A stretch of DNA of 64,000 bases from Perlabentimonas sp964490015 (GCA_964490015.1 CAZBBA010000016.1:1-64000); one strand, 5' to 3'. Positions 52,209 through 61,386 are shown, counted from the stretch's first letter. A program made the numbers and translations. Notes: a model not told the origin generated them from the sequence alone.

Positions 52209-52238
52209 AAAAGCTTCCTGATTATTTGGGAAGCTTTT
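52209..52238 (+). terminator. Terminator of the L28-L33-DUF4295 cluster
   Basis: AAAAGCTTCC / GGAAGCTTTT stem with a 10-base loop, followed by ACTATTTTT. It lies 29 bases after the DUF4295 stop. Confidence 0.85.
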
Positions 52239-52272
52239 ACTATTTTTACAGAATTCATCTCAAAATTACGGT

Positions 52273-53223
52273 ATGAGCGTTTTTGGACTTTTTTCGGGAA
52301 GTAAAAAGGAATCTCTTGACAAGGGTCTGGAGAAGACCAAGGAGAGCCTTTTTTCTAAGCTCTCCAGAATTGTGGTGGGCAAATCGACCATCGACGACGA
52401 TGTGCTCGATAACCTTGAGGAGGTGCTTATCTCATCAGACGTGGGTGTTGAAACTACCCTGCGGATAATTGAACGAATCCAAGCTCGAGCCTCGCGCGAA
52501 AAGTATATGAACACCAGCGAGCTTAACCAAATCCTGAAATCGGAAATCGCTGAGCTGCTCGCGCAGAACGACTCGGGTGATGTCAATACATCAATCGAAA
52601 CACCCGATGGTTCTCCCTATGTTATTATGGTAGTTGGGGTTAATGGTGTTGGTAAAACTACAACCATAGGGAAATTAGCCTACTTATACAAGAGTATAGG
52701 TAAACGGGTTTATCTGGGTGCGGCCGATACCTTTAGAGCAGCGGCGGTTGATCAGCTCACCATTTGGGCCGAGAGGGTAGATGTACCCATTGTGAAACAG
52801 GCCATGGGATCCGATCCTGCGTCGGTGGCTTTCGATGCCCTTTCGTCGGCCAAGGCCAATAATGCCGATGTGGTAATTATCGATACTGCCGGGCGCCTCC
52901 ATAATAAGGTAAACCTTATGAGCGAGCTGTCCAAAATAAAACGAGTAATGCAGAAGGTAATTCCCAATGCTCCGCACGAGGTTTTGCTAATACTCGATGG
53001 TAGTACCGGACAAAATGCCTTTGAGCAGGCCAAACAGTTTACCTTAGCCACCGAGGTAACCGCATTAGCACTTACAAAACTCGATGGGACTGCAAAGGGT
53101 GGTGTTGTGCTCGGCATTTCTGATCAATTCAAAATTCCCGTTAAGTACATCGGTGTAGGTGAAAAAATGACCGATATACAGGTTTTCGATCGCTTTGCCT
53201 TTGTCGACTCGTTGTTTTCATAG
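52273..53223 (+). CDS. ftsY: Signal recognition particle receptor FtsY
   Basis: 316 residues, the short form with only a small N-domain extension. The NG domain has GVNGVGKTTTIGKLAYLYKS, DTFRAAAVDQLTIWAER, DTAGRLHNKVNLM, TKLDGTAKGGVVLGI and the closing GVGEKMTDIQVFDRFAFVD. It docks the Ffh-ribosome complex at the membrane and hydrolyses GTP with it. Single gene with a strong terminator. Confidence 0.97.
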   Translation: MSVFGLFSGSKKESLDKGLEKTKESLFSKLSRIVVGKSTIDDDVLDNLEEVLISSDVGVETTLRIIERIQARASREKYMNTSELNQILKSEIAELLAQNDSGDVNTSIETPDGSPYVIMVVGVNGVGKTTTIGKLAYLYKSIGKRVYLGAADTFRAAAVDQLTIWAERVDVPIVKQAMGSDPASVAFDALSSAKANNADVVIIDTAGRLHNKVNLMSELSKIKRVMQKVIPNAPHEVLLILDGSTGQNAFEQAKQFTLATEVTALALTKLDGTAKGGVVLGISDQFKIPVKYIGVGEKMTDIQVFDRFAFVDSLFS

Positions 53224-53260
53224 CGTTTCTTCAATTTTCACGCATCAATACTTTTACTAG

Positions 53261-53285
53261 GGGCAATAATGTTGCCCTTTTTTTG
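53261..53285 (+). terminator. Terminator of ftsY
   Basis: GGGCAA / TTGCCC stem with a 5-base loop followed by seven T. Confidence 0.88.
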
Positions 53286-53293
53286 TAGCTTTG
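53286..53293 (+). promoter_or_regulatory. -7 promoter element of the PLP enzyme gene
   Basis: TAGCTTTG fits TAnnTTTG, just after the ftsY terminator and 57 bases before the start at 53351. Confidence 0.5.
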
Positions 53294-53350
53294 AGATAAG
53301 ATTTATTATCCTTCGTTTTCAATAATTTGTTAATTATCAACTCATATAGT

Positions 53351-54526
53351 ATGAAAAAGGTTTTGCCTCTCACTACTCGTACACCCATATATCGCGATAC
53401 TGGCTTTCACTTGGTTGATATTCCAACCATGCAGCAGGCATTTGCCAATGAGTTGAACTATTCGCGTAATCCAGAATTATACATTTATGGGCGATACCGA
53501 AATCCGAACGTTGCTGCAGCAGAGGAGATGATTATGGAAATTGAGGATTGCGGTTGGTCAATTCTTGCCCAATCGGGACTTGCAGCGCTCGATATCGCGC
53601 TCTCAATTTTTCAGGAGAGTAGCAAACCAGCAAAGTGGCTCTTTTTCTCGGAGATATATGGGGGAACCAACCATTTTATCGATAACGTACTGGTAAAAAG
53701 ACGAGGCTTCGATGTCCATCGGTTTTATCCCGATGGTGATAGCTATTCAATCGAAAAGTTCGAGGCGATGATGCGCGAGCTAAAACCAAATGTTGTGCTA
53801 TTCGAAGCGGTTTCGAACCCCATGCTAATCACTCTCGATGGTGATTTATTTATTCAAGTAGCCAAAAAATATGGTGCAAGGGTTATTGTTGATAACACAT
53901 TTGCTACGCCTTACCTCTGGAAGCCTCTTAAAAGCGATGCCGATATTGTAATTCATAGCGTTACAAAGTATTTAGCCGGACATGGATCAATTTCGGCTGG
54001 AGTTCTTTCGGGTAATTGTCCCGAGCTTGAGAAAGCTGCATTAGAATACAGGAAGTTAGTTGGTCATATGCTTTCGCCCGATGACTCGGCCAGACTTTGC
54101 GAGCAGCTAAAAACCTTTGAACTACGTTTTAAGAATCATTGCGATAATGCATTTGCATTGGCAAAGTTTCTGAATAAACATGATAAGATTGAGCAGGTGC
54201 ATTACCCTGGACTTGAGGAACATTCCACTCACTCAAATGCTGTGAAATTATTTGAACGCAAGGGATATGGATCCATAATAACTTTCGATATTGCTGGAAA
54301 GAATAGGGAAGAGAAGCAGAAGCGTTGTAATCAGTTTATAAATCTTGTGAAGGATAAAATTCCTCTGGTTCCCACGCTGGGCGATGCCGACACAATTCTA
54401 ATGCCCATTGAGCCCGTTTGGGGCGATAGGTACCCATTTCCAGGGATGATTCGCTTATCGGTTGGTATTGAACCCACCGACAAACTTCTAGGTTTTGTGG
54501 GACAGGCACTCGATATGCTAGAGTAA
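53351..54526 (+). CDS. Cys/Met-metabolism PLP-dependent enzyme
   Basis: 391 residues from ATG 53351. This fold-type I family includes cystathionine gamma-synthase, gamma-lyase and methionine gamma-lyase. The PLP lysine is K206 in HSVTKYLAGHGSISAGVL, with VDNTFATPYLWKPL, SNPMLITLDG and RLSVGIEPTDKLL also typical. It lies 10 bases before the molybdoenzyme subunit gene, so it is probably co-transcribed with it. That would place it in a sulfur-related pathway, perhaps releasing a thiol from methionine or cysteine; which reaction cannot be decided by eye. Confidence 0.85.
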   Translation: MKKVLPLTTRTPIYRDTGFHLVDIPTMQQAFANELNYSRNPELYIYGRYRNPNVAAAEEMIMEIEDCGWSILAQSGLAALDIALSIFQESSKPAKWLFFSEIYGGTNHFIDNVLVKRRGFDVHRFYPDGDSYSIEKFEAMMRELKPNVVLFEAVSNPMLITLDGDLFIQVAKKYGARVIVDNTFATPYLWKPLKSDADIVIHSVTKYLAGHGSISAGVLSGNCPELEKAALEYRKLVGHMLSPDDSARLCEQLKTFELRFKNHCDNAFALAKFLNKHDKIEQVHYPGLEEHSTHSNAVKLFERKGYGSIITFDIAGKNREEKQKRCNQFINLVKDKIPLVPTLGDADTILMPIEPVWGDRYPFPGMIRLSVGIEPTDKLLGFVGQALDMLE

Positions 54527-54536
54527 TCAATTTTTT

Positions 54537-55856
54537 ATGGCTACAGTTAAGGGTTTTATCTTCGATTATAGCAAATGTGTTGGATGTCATGCTTGCATGG
54601 TGGCTTGCTATGCCGAGAACAATACTAAGCCACCCCTTAGCTGGCGGCAAGTAAAACATTTTAATAAGCAAAAGCTTCCCCTGCTTGGCTTTGTTCACCT
54701 TTCGATAGCCTGTAATCATTGTAAAGATGCTCCCTGCGTTAAATCCTGTCCAAGTGGCGCATATACATTTGATACTGATACTAGTGCCGTAATTCACAAT
54801 CTCGAAAAGTGCTTAGGCTGTAAGTACTGTACATGGGCATGCCCATTCGACGCTCCTAAGTACAATCCAGAGATTGGACTAGTTGAAAAGTGTAACTTTT
54901 GTAACCATCGGTTAAAGGAAGGTCAAATACCCGCCTGTGCTCTTAACTGTCCAACTGGCGCCTTATCGTTTGGTGATATTGATGAGCAGGAAACCCCAAA
55001 TGCATTTGGTCTTTCGCAAAGGACAATATACCCAAGGATCAGAATTATTGGATCAGAAGTAAAAGATTTGGTGCCCCAAATGGATAATAGTGTGGTAGTT
55101 GAGGATGCAAGTCGGGTACGACAAATGGACGTTTCAAAATCATACGTAAATCCCCTTGCTGAGTGGCCTTTGGTTCTATTCACTTTCATTGGGGCGTTCC
55201 TAACAGGATGGCTAATATCCTCAATCTTTGAAAATGGTATTAGTTTATCGCCCTGGTTATTTGCTTTGTTAGGCACTATTGGTATGGTTGTTAGCACTTT
55301 TCACCTGGGTAAGCCACTAAGGGCGTACTTGTCAATTGTAAATATTAAAACAAGCTGGCTCTCGCGCGAGATTTTGCTATTTGGGCTATTTTTGATTAGC
55401 GGCTTTATTGCTCTTCTATCCGATGTTTGGTTTTTATCAGTTTCAGCGGCGCTCCTTGGCCTTTTGTTTATGATTGCGGTTGAAATGCTGTATAGCGTTA
55501 CCAGTAAGAAAACAGGACACTTAATTCATTGTGGAAATACAATTGCCATTGCATTAGTTTTTGCATCACTTTTTTCGATGCAATGGGATTTACTGATAGC
55601 ATTAATGGCGCTAAAGGTTGCTGTTTATGCAGTAACGATAGGCACGAAACCAAAAGGTTTAAGTTCGCGAATAGCATTAATCTCATTTGCGCGCTTTGTC
55701 TTGGGATTTGTTATACCTTTCGGCCTTATTGCTTTTTCAGAAATAGGATTCACGGCTATTTTAGTGATGCTAATTATACTTGGTGAGCTGATTGATCGTT
55801 TTATGTTCTATTACGATTTTGAGCCCGAAAGGCCATTTAGTGTTAGTACAAGCTAG
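54537..55856 (+). CDS. Fused iron-sulfur and membrane-anchor subunit (DmsB-DmsC fusion)
   Basis: 439 residues. The N-terminal 190 carry four Cys motifs for four [4Fe-4S] clusters: CVGCHACMVAC, CNHCKDAPCVKSC, CLGCKYCTWAC and CNFCNHRLKEGQIPACALNC, as in DmsB. The C-terminal 240 form eight membrane helices like DmsC, with TFHLGKPLRAY as a helix-end motif. In most bacteria these are two genes. The protein should pass electrons from the quinone pool to the molybdenum subunit at 58196-60247. Because the molybdenum subunit lacks a Tat signal, the complex probably faces the cytoplasm. Confidence 0.88.
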   Translation: MATVKGFIFDYSKCVGCHACMVACYAENNTKPPLSWRQVKHFNKQKLPLLGFVHLSIACNHCKDAPCVKSCPSGAYTFDTDTSAVIHNLEKCLGCKYCTWACPFDAPKYNPEIGLVEKCNFCNHRLKEGQIPACALNCPTGALSFGDIDEQETPNAFGLSQRTIYPRIRIIGSEVKDLVPQMDNSVVVEDASRVRQMDVSKSYVNPLAEWPLVLFTFIGAFLTGWLISSIFENGISLSPWLFALLGTIGMVVSTFHLGKPLRAYLSIVNIKTSWLSREILLFGLFLISGFIALLSDVWFLSVSAALLGLLFMIAVEMLYSVTSKKTGHLIHCGNTIAIALVFASLFSMQWDLLIALMALKVAVYAVTIGTKPKGLSSRIALISFARFVLGFVIPFGLIAFSEIGFTAILVMLIILGELIDRFMFYYDFEPERPFSVSTS

Positions 55857-55887
55857 AAATGGGTGATAAGTAACATCTATAAATAGT

Positions 55888-55907
55888 ATAAAGGGCGAAT
55901 CCTTTAT
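55888..55907 (+). terminator. Possible weak terminator after the DmsB-DmsC gene
   Basis: ATAAAGG / CCTTTAT with a 6-base loop; a T-run starts only about 15 bases later, so it may be a partial stop or mRNA structure. Confidence 0.35.
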
Positions 55908-55995
55908 GGTAACTAAACATATTTTTTTAACGTAGAATACTTTACTTTTTAAACCTCAAGAATTGGTAAATCAACTACCCATATCTATTATCTCA

Positions 55996-58170
55996 ATGCA
56001 AATAAAGTACGTTTGCTTTCGCATATTATCCCTGCTAATTATATTTATAGGACTTGGTGCAATGGAATCATATGGCCAGCAAGGATTGGATGTGTATGGT
56101 CGCATTGTTATCAAAAGAGGTAACTCCGAAGGCGCTAGGGTGGTGGTGTATAAAAATGGATCGGAGGTAGAAAAGCAGAATGTTGGACGTAATGGCCGAT
56201 TCGATATCCGGTTAAGCTACGATGCCGATTACAACCTCTCCTTCGAAAAGGAGGGTTTTGTATCGAAAAAGATCAATATAAATGCGAACATTCCTGCTGA
56301 TCTTCGCAATAAGAACAATATTATAGAATTTGAAGTAGAGCTAGAACCCCAAACCGGAACAACGGCAATAAAGGTTTACGATAATCCGGTTGCTAAAATC
56401 AAATTTGACGAAAGACGAAACGATTTTAGCTGGGATACCGATTACTCATCAAGTTTCCAGCGCGATGTGGCTGCTGAGGAGCGCAAGATGGCCGAGGAGG
56501 CCAAAAAGAAAGCCGTTGAGGAGGAGAAGGCTAGAATTGCACAGGAAGCAGAAAAACGACGCTTAGAAGAAGACGCTCGCAAGCAGGCTGCTGAAGCAGC
56601 GCGACTGGCCGAGCTAGAACGCCAAAAAAAGGAGGCCGAAGCCCGAGCGCTAGCCCAAGCCCAAGCCCGTGAAGAAGCCCGAAAATTAGCGGAGGAAACT
56701 AAACGTAAGGCCGATGAGGAGGCCAAACGCAAGGCGGAGGAAGAGGCTAAGCGTAGGGAGGAGGAGCGCTTGCGCCAGGAGGAGATACGTAGACAGGAAG
56801 CCGAACGGATTCGGTTGGCCGAGGAAGCTCGCCGAAAGGCCGAAGAGCAAGCCCGTTTGGCTGAACAGGAGAGAATTCGTAAGGAGGCCGAGGACAGGCG
56901 ATTAGCCGAGGAAGCTCGCCGCAAAGTTGAAGAGGAAACTCGCCGAAAGGCCGAGGAGGAAGCACGCAAGGAAGCCGAGAGAATTCGGTTAGTCGAGGAA
57001 GCCCGTCGTAAAGCCGAAGAGCAAGCCCGTTTGGCTGAGTTGGAGCGTCAGCGCAAGGAGGCTGATGCCCGTGCTCTTGCCGAAGCTCAGGCTCGGGAGG
57101 AGGCGAGGAAAAAAGCCGAGGAGGAAGCTCGCAAAGAGGCAGAAAGGATTCGATTAGCCGACGAGGCTCGACGCAAAGCCGAAGAGCAAGCCCGGTTAGC
57201 CGAGCAGGAAAGGGTTCGTAAAGAGGCCGAGGAGCGGCGATTAGCCGAAGAAGCGCGCCGCAAAGCCGAGGAACAGGCTCGATTATCGGAGCAGGAACGT
57301 CTAAAAAAAGAGGCCGAATCCCGTTCTGTTGCCGAAGCACAGGCAAAAGAGGAGGCTCGCAAGCGTGCTGAGGAGGAAGCCCGCAAGGAGGCCGAACGTA
57401 TTAGATTGGCCGAGGAGGCTCGTCGTAAAGCCAGTGAAGATGCTCGTTTGGCGGAACAAGAACGGGTTCGAAAAGAAGCTGAGCAACGTAGTATGGCCGA
57501 GGAAGCCCGTCGAAAAGTTGAAGAGGAGGCCAGGCAAACAGAACAGCAACGGCTCCAAAGTGAAGCAGAAGCGCGACGACTAGCCTTGGAAAATCAACGC
57601 AAATCCGAAGAGCAGGCTCGTCTTGCTGAGCAAGAGCGCCGACGTAAAGAATTAGAAACTTTAGCTTTAGCCGATGCTCAGGCCAAAGAAGCAGCACTAC
57701 TAAAGGCAGAGCAGGAACGATTACTAGCTCAGCAAGAACAGCAGCGCCAGGCCGAACAAGATTCTAAGAGAAGGGAAGAGGAACGTAGACTCGAAGAGGA
57801 GCGAATTCGTAAAGAAACCGAACGCATTAGAGAGCAGGAGGAACGTTTGCGTCAGCAACTTATGGAGGAGCAGCTTCGCAAGCAAGCCGAACTGGCTAAA
57901 CAGGCCGAGGAGCGCAAACGCCAAACAATGGCTCAGATGAGCACCAATAGGGGCAATCCTATTCCTGTTGAGAATATTGCCGAGAGATATGGTGAAGACA
58001 CAACGATTGAGAAAATTCAGCTAAACAAGATTCTTGTTACCCGTTCCGTTCTAAATCGTGATGGCGTTATCACTTTCTATACTAGGGTTGAGCACGATAA
58101 TGGTTCGGTTTATCACTTTAAGAATGGTGAGTATATCTCGGCTTGGCAATATAATCACGAGACAAAATAG
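55996..58170 (+). CDS. Secreted, very long charged coiled-coil protein
   Basis: 724 residues from ATG 55996. A signal peptide (LLIIFIGLGAMESYGQQ) precedes a beta-sandwich-like domain of about 85 residues (DVYGRIVIKRGNSEGARV, YNLSFEKEGFVSKKI) that resembles carboxypeptidase-regulatory-like domains. Residues 140-630 are an almost uninterrupted helix of Glu, Lys, Arg and Ala with loose repeats of the form EEARRKAEEQARLAEQER. A final 60-residue domain (ERYGEDTTIEKIQLNK, VLNRDGVITFYTRVEHDNG) is beta-rich. It is like TolA or other envelope-spanning linkers. It lies 25 bases before the molybdenum subunit gene, between the two enzyme genes. Confidence 0.8.
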   Translation: MQIKYVCFRILSLLIIFIGLGAMESYGQQGLDVYGRIVIKRGNSEGARVVVYKNGSEVEKQNVGRNGRFDIRLSYDADYNLSFEKEGFVSKKININANIPADLRNKNNIIEFEVELEPQTGTTAIKVYDNPVAKIKFDERRNDFSWDTDYSSSFQRDVAAEERKMAEEAKKKAVEEEKARIAQEAEKRRLEEDARKQAAEAARLAELERQKKEAEARALAQAQAREEARKLAEETKRKADEEAKRKAEEEAKRREEERLRQEEIRRQEAERIRLAEEARRKAEEQARLAEQERIRKEAEDRRLAEEARRKVEEETRRKAEEEARKEAERIRLVEEARRKAEEQARLAELERQRKEADARALAEAQAREEARKKAEEEARKEAERIRLADEARRKAEEQARLAEQERVRKEAEERRLAEEARRKAEEQARLSEQERLKKEAESRSVAEAQAKEEARKRAEEEARKEAERIRLAEEARRKASEDARLAEQERVRKEAEQRSMAEEARRKVEEEARQTEQQRLQSEAEARRLALENQRKSEEQARLAEQERRRKELETLALADAQAKEAALLKAEQERLLAQQEQQRQAEQDSKRREEERRLEEERIRKETERIREQEERLRQQLMEEQLRKQAELAKQAEERKRQTMAQMSTNRGNPIPVENIAERYGEDTTIEKIQLNKILVTRSVLNRDGVITFYTRVEHDNGSVYHFKNGEYISAWQYNHETK

Positions 58171-58195
58171 AGTTTAATCACTCGATCATTGTACA

Positions 58196-60247
58196 ATGCA
58201 AGTATTTACCACCGCCTGCCCACGCAATTGTTACAGCACCTGTACTTTTAATGTGTATGTTGATAAAGGTAGGGTGGTAAATATCTCTCCAAATCCTTTA
58301 AATAAGGCAACACCCGAAGGAATCTGCCTAAAAGGACTTAGCTACGTGGAGCGGGCAAACTCCCCCGACAGAATTATTTTTCCCCACCGAAAGGATAGCA
58401 AGGGCAAGTTTCGTCGCATTAGCTGGGACGAGGCATTCGATTCAATATCGGGCCGCCTGAAGCATTATAAGGAGCAGTATGGGTCGCAGAGCGTGATGTA
58501 CTATGCTGCCAGCGGAATGTCGGGTTTAATCAACGAACTTAGCGGCAAGTTTTGGCGCGATATATATGGCGGAGCCACGACCGTATATGGCAACCTATGC
58601 TGGCCTGCTGGCCTTGAGGCCACTCGTTTAACCCTTGGCGAGAACAAGCATAACGTTCCCTGGGACTTGGAGAATGCCAAGCTAGTTGTGCTGTGGGGAA
58701 AAAACCCAGCGGAGAGCAATATTCAGGAGATGATACCACTGGGCAAGGCGATCGATAATGGGGCGCAGCTAATCGCCATTGATCCTCGCCGAACCGATTC
58801 CACCCAAAGGGCATCGTTACTCATTCAGCCTGTTCCCGGAACCGATGCTGCCTTAGCGCTTGCCGTTGCCAATTTATTGATCCTAAATAATTGGATTGAT
58901 AAGGATTTTATTGATAAAAATGTATTGGGTTTCGATCAGTTTAAAGAGCACCTTAAAGACTATACATCGCTTTGGGCCTCTGAAATAACGGGTGTGCCCG
59001 AAGAATTAATCTATAAGCTAGCTTGGAGCATAGGCAATATTAAGCCAATGACTCTAATTCCCGGTTACGGGATGCAGCGATACAGCAACGGTGGACAAAC
59101 CGTTCGATGCCTGCTAGCATTGTCGGTTCTTACCGGAAATATTGGTAAGCCCGGAGCTTGCTGGCACTACGCAAATTTACAGAGTTACGTTTTCGACGAT
59201 GTGTTGGAGCCGTTATGTTACTACCCCCCAGTTCAACCCGATGGCATTACCCGCCGTTCAATAGCAACTGCTCGGCTGGGAGCCGATATGCTAGCCACAA
59301 AAAATCCCACTTTAAAGATGATTTGGGTTGAGAGGGGAAATCCACTGGCTCAAAATCCCGATACTAATAGCGTTCTTAAGGCTTTCCGTAAACTCGATTT
59401 TAGGGTAGTGGTGGAGCAATTTTTTACCGATACGGCCTTAGAGGCCGACATAGTACTACCAGCCAAAAATATGTTCGAGCAGAGCGATATCATTGGCTCT
59501 TACTGGAATCCTTACGTGCAGCTTAAGCAAAAGGTGGTGGAACCGGCAGGCGAGGTGATGCCCGAGAACGAAATCTACTATCATTTAGCCCTAAGGCTTG
59601 GCCATACAAAGGATGAGGTTGAGAAGGTGTTAATTCCTCCCGGAGATGCGGGGGTTGAAAAATTTCTCAGCGAAAAGCTTAGCCAATTTCCAGAACTATC
59701 TATGGAACAACTCAAAAAAGGTCCAGTTTTAGCCCCAGGACTAGAGGAAATTCCATATTCGGACAGTATTTTCAGAACCCCAAGCGGTATAATTGAACTA
59801 TACTCCCAACAGGCTCAAAAGTTGTGGGGCGTAAGCCCATTGCCCACATTCGAGAGGCCAGTAGAAGGCTATTCAAAAGATAAGGAACTGAAGGAATACC
59901 CATTGCATTTAATGAGCCCCAATACTAAAAATAGAATCCATTCGCAGTTTGGAAACTTGCAAGTAATTAAAATGCTAAGCCCTGAGCCATTTGTGGAGAT
60001 AAACCCTGTTGATGCCGAGTTGCGCCGCATTAAGGATGGCAGTAAGGTGAGGGTTTACAACTCCAGGGGTGAGGTTACCGTTACGGCACAGCTAACCTAC
60101 TCACTCCGCAAGGGGTGCGTAGTTATTCATAATGGCTGGTGGGGTGCCCATGGATGTCCGCTTAACGTGCTATCCTACGGTCGCGAAACCGATATGGGTC
60201 ACGGCACTGCTTTCCATGATAATATGGTGGAGATAGAAAGGATATAG
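58196..60247 (+). CDS. Molybdopterin-dependent oxidoreductase catalytic subunit (DmsA family)
   Basis: 683 residues. The N-terminal [4Fe-4S] ligands are C8, C12, C16 (CPRNCYSTC) and C44. Molybdopterin-binding blocks follow: KLVVLWGKNPAESN, LIAIDPRRTDS, TLIPGYGMQRYSNGGQTVRC and the C-terminal INPVDAELRRIKDGSKVRVY domain. C135 in GNLCWPAG is a candidate molybdenum ligand, which would fit polysulfide- or thiosulfate-type enzymes rather than Ser-ligated DMSO reductase, but the alignment is uncertain. No twin-arginine signal is present, so the enzyme should stay in the cytoplasm. Its partner is the fused subunit at 54537. Confidence 0.9.
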   Translation: MQVFTTACPRNCYSTCTFNVYVDKGRVVNISPNPLNKATPEGICLKGLSYVERANSPDRIIFPHRKDSKGKFRRISWDEAFDSISGRLKHYKEQYGSQSVMYYAASGMSGLINELSGKFWRDIYGGATTVYGNLCWPAGLEATRLTLGENKHNVPWDLENAKLVVLWGKNPAESNIQEMIPLGKAIDNGAQLIAIDPRRTDSTQRASLLIQPVPGTDAALALAVANLLILNNWIDKDFIDKNVLGFDQFKEHLKDYTSLWASEITGVPEELIYKLAWSIGNIKPMTLIPGYGMQRYSNGGQTVRCLLALSVLTGNIGKPGACWHYANLQSYVFDDVLEPLCYYPPVQPDGITRRSIATARLGADMLATKNPTLKMIWVERGNPLAQNPDTNSVLKAFRKLDFRVVVEQFFTDTALEADIVLPAKNMFEQSDIIGSYWNPYVQLKQKVVEPAGEVMPENEIYYHLALRLGHTKDEVEKVLIPPGDAGVEKFLSEKLSQFPELSMEQLKKGPVLAPGLEEIPYSDSIFRTPSGIIELYSQQAQKLWGVSPLPTFERPVEGYSKDKELKEYPLHLMSPNTKNRIHSQFGNLQVIKMLSPEPFVEINPVDAELRRIKDGSKVRVYNSRGEVTVTAQLTYSLRKGCVVIHNGWWGAHGCPLNVLSYGRETDMGHGTAFHDNMVEIERI

Positions 60248-60359
60248 CTATTTATCAAATAGTTATCTGTAACATGTTATTCTGGTTAAGCTTTGCAAAA
60301 ATCATAGGCGAGTTTTTAGTTGTTTATTGCGTTAACGCTAAGCCCAAATCATTTTTTCG

Positions 60360-60941
60360 ATGAAAAAGGTATTACTTTTTTTACCCAGCGGATTTGAGGT
60401 GCTGGAGGCCAGCGCTTTTATTGATGTTATTGGGTGGAATCATCTTGAGGGAGATGGATCCACATTGCTTTACACCTGTGGATTATGTAAGGAAATTGTA
60501 AGTTCCTTTAACCAACGATTTATCGTCGATTATTTAATTGACGAAGTTGATGTTGATTCGTTTGATGCACTGGCAATCCCCGGTGGATTTGAGGAGTATA
60601 ATTACTATATCGATGCATACGACGAACGTGTTCTAAACCTGATCAGAGATTTTAACACTAAAAGTAAGATTATTGCTTCAATATGCGTTGCTGCGTTACC
60701 ATTGGGTAGGAGCGGAGTGTTAAAAGGCAAGAATGGCACAACCTACAATTCTCCTAAAAGACGAGAGACATTGCTAGACTTTGGAGTAACCCTTATTGAC
60801 AAGCCCATTGTTCAAACAGGTAATATTATTACCTCTCACGGTCCGTCCACAGCAATTGATGTAGCCTTTCTGCTCTTAGAGCTACTAACCACACAGAGCA
60901 ATACCGATGCTGTTGCTAAACTTATGGGTTTTAAAAGATAA
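60360..60941 (+). CDS. DJ-1/PfpI-family protein
   Basis: 193 residues. The elbow Cys lies in SICVAALPLG, and the conserved Glu is in FLPSGFEVLEASAFID. It is closest in layout to DJ-1-type glyoxalase or protein-repair enzymes. SHGPSTAIDVAFLLLELL is the C-terminal hallmark. Its function could be deglycation, chaperoning or redox sensing. It lies 112 bases after the molybdenum subunit gene; a short CTATTT/AAATAG hairpin lies between them but is weak. Confidence 0.9.
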   Translation: MKKVLLFLPSGFEVLEASAFIDVIGWNHLEGDGSTLLYTCGLCKEIVSSFNQRFIVDYLIDEVDVDSFDALAIPGGFEEYNYYIDAYDERVLNLIRDFNTKSKIIASICVAALPLGRSGVLKGKNGTTYNSPKRRETLLDFGVTLIDKPIVQTGNIITSHGPSTAIDVAFLLLELLTTQSNTDAVAKLMGFKR

Positions 60942-61386
60942 TGGGGAAGAAAAGTGACTAGAGTGCCTAAAGTTAAAAGTGCCTAAAGTTCTTAAAGAAA
61001 CTATTAGTGATTTTTTTTTTCTATGTGGCTATGTCAAGTTCTATGTCCTCTATGTGTTATGTTAGTTTGAACATCGAACGTTAAAAGGTAGATAGTCAGA
61101 AGATATCTTAAAACCTTAATCATTTCAAAAAGCCATTAATTCACTGAATAATACAGGGGAGCAGCTTTTTCCCTAATCAATCAATCAAATTACCTACCGA
61201 AGCTCAGACCGATAGGTCAATCAATCAATCAATCAATCAATCAATCTGAATAACCTACAACATACCGTATACCCAAAACTATAGGCACTCTATGAACTCT
61301 AATCTTTAAACTTTCCTACAAGCCCACCCGAACAATTTTTTCACTTCGATGTTTCCTATTTAGAATAAATATAAACAAATAGGATC
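60942..61386. other. Spacer with repeats before the E2 gene
   Basis: 445 bases without a gene. It starts with AGTGACTAGAGT (60953-60964) and AAAGTGCCTAAAGTT-like units. It holds a degenerate ACCTACCG...GATAGGT relative of the CCTGC repeat (61190-61217) and the seven-unit TCAA run (61217-61246). Confidence 0.75.
61217..61246. repeat. Tetranucleotide tract, seven TCAA units
   Basis: Seven perfect TCAA copies plus TC, 140 bases upstream of the E2 start. Shorter runs of the same unit lie at 61177 and after the CCTGC repeats. Confidence 0.95.

Noticed and set aside
56442..57697. Several long open frames on the minus strand, and others in shifted plus frames, inside the coiled-coil gene
   Set aside because: They mirror the biased Glu/Lys/Arg/Ala codons of the real gene and encode low-complexity Arg/Ser or Pro/Leu-rich chains without starts or motifs.
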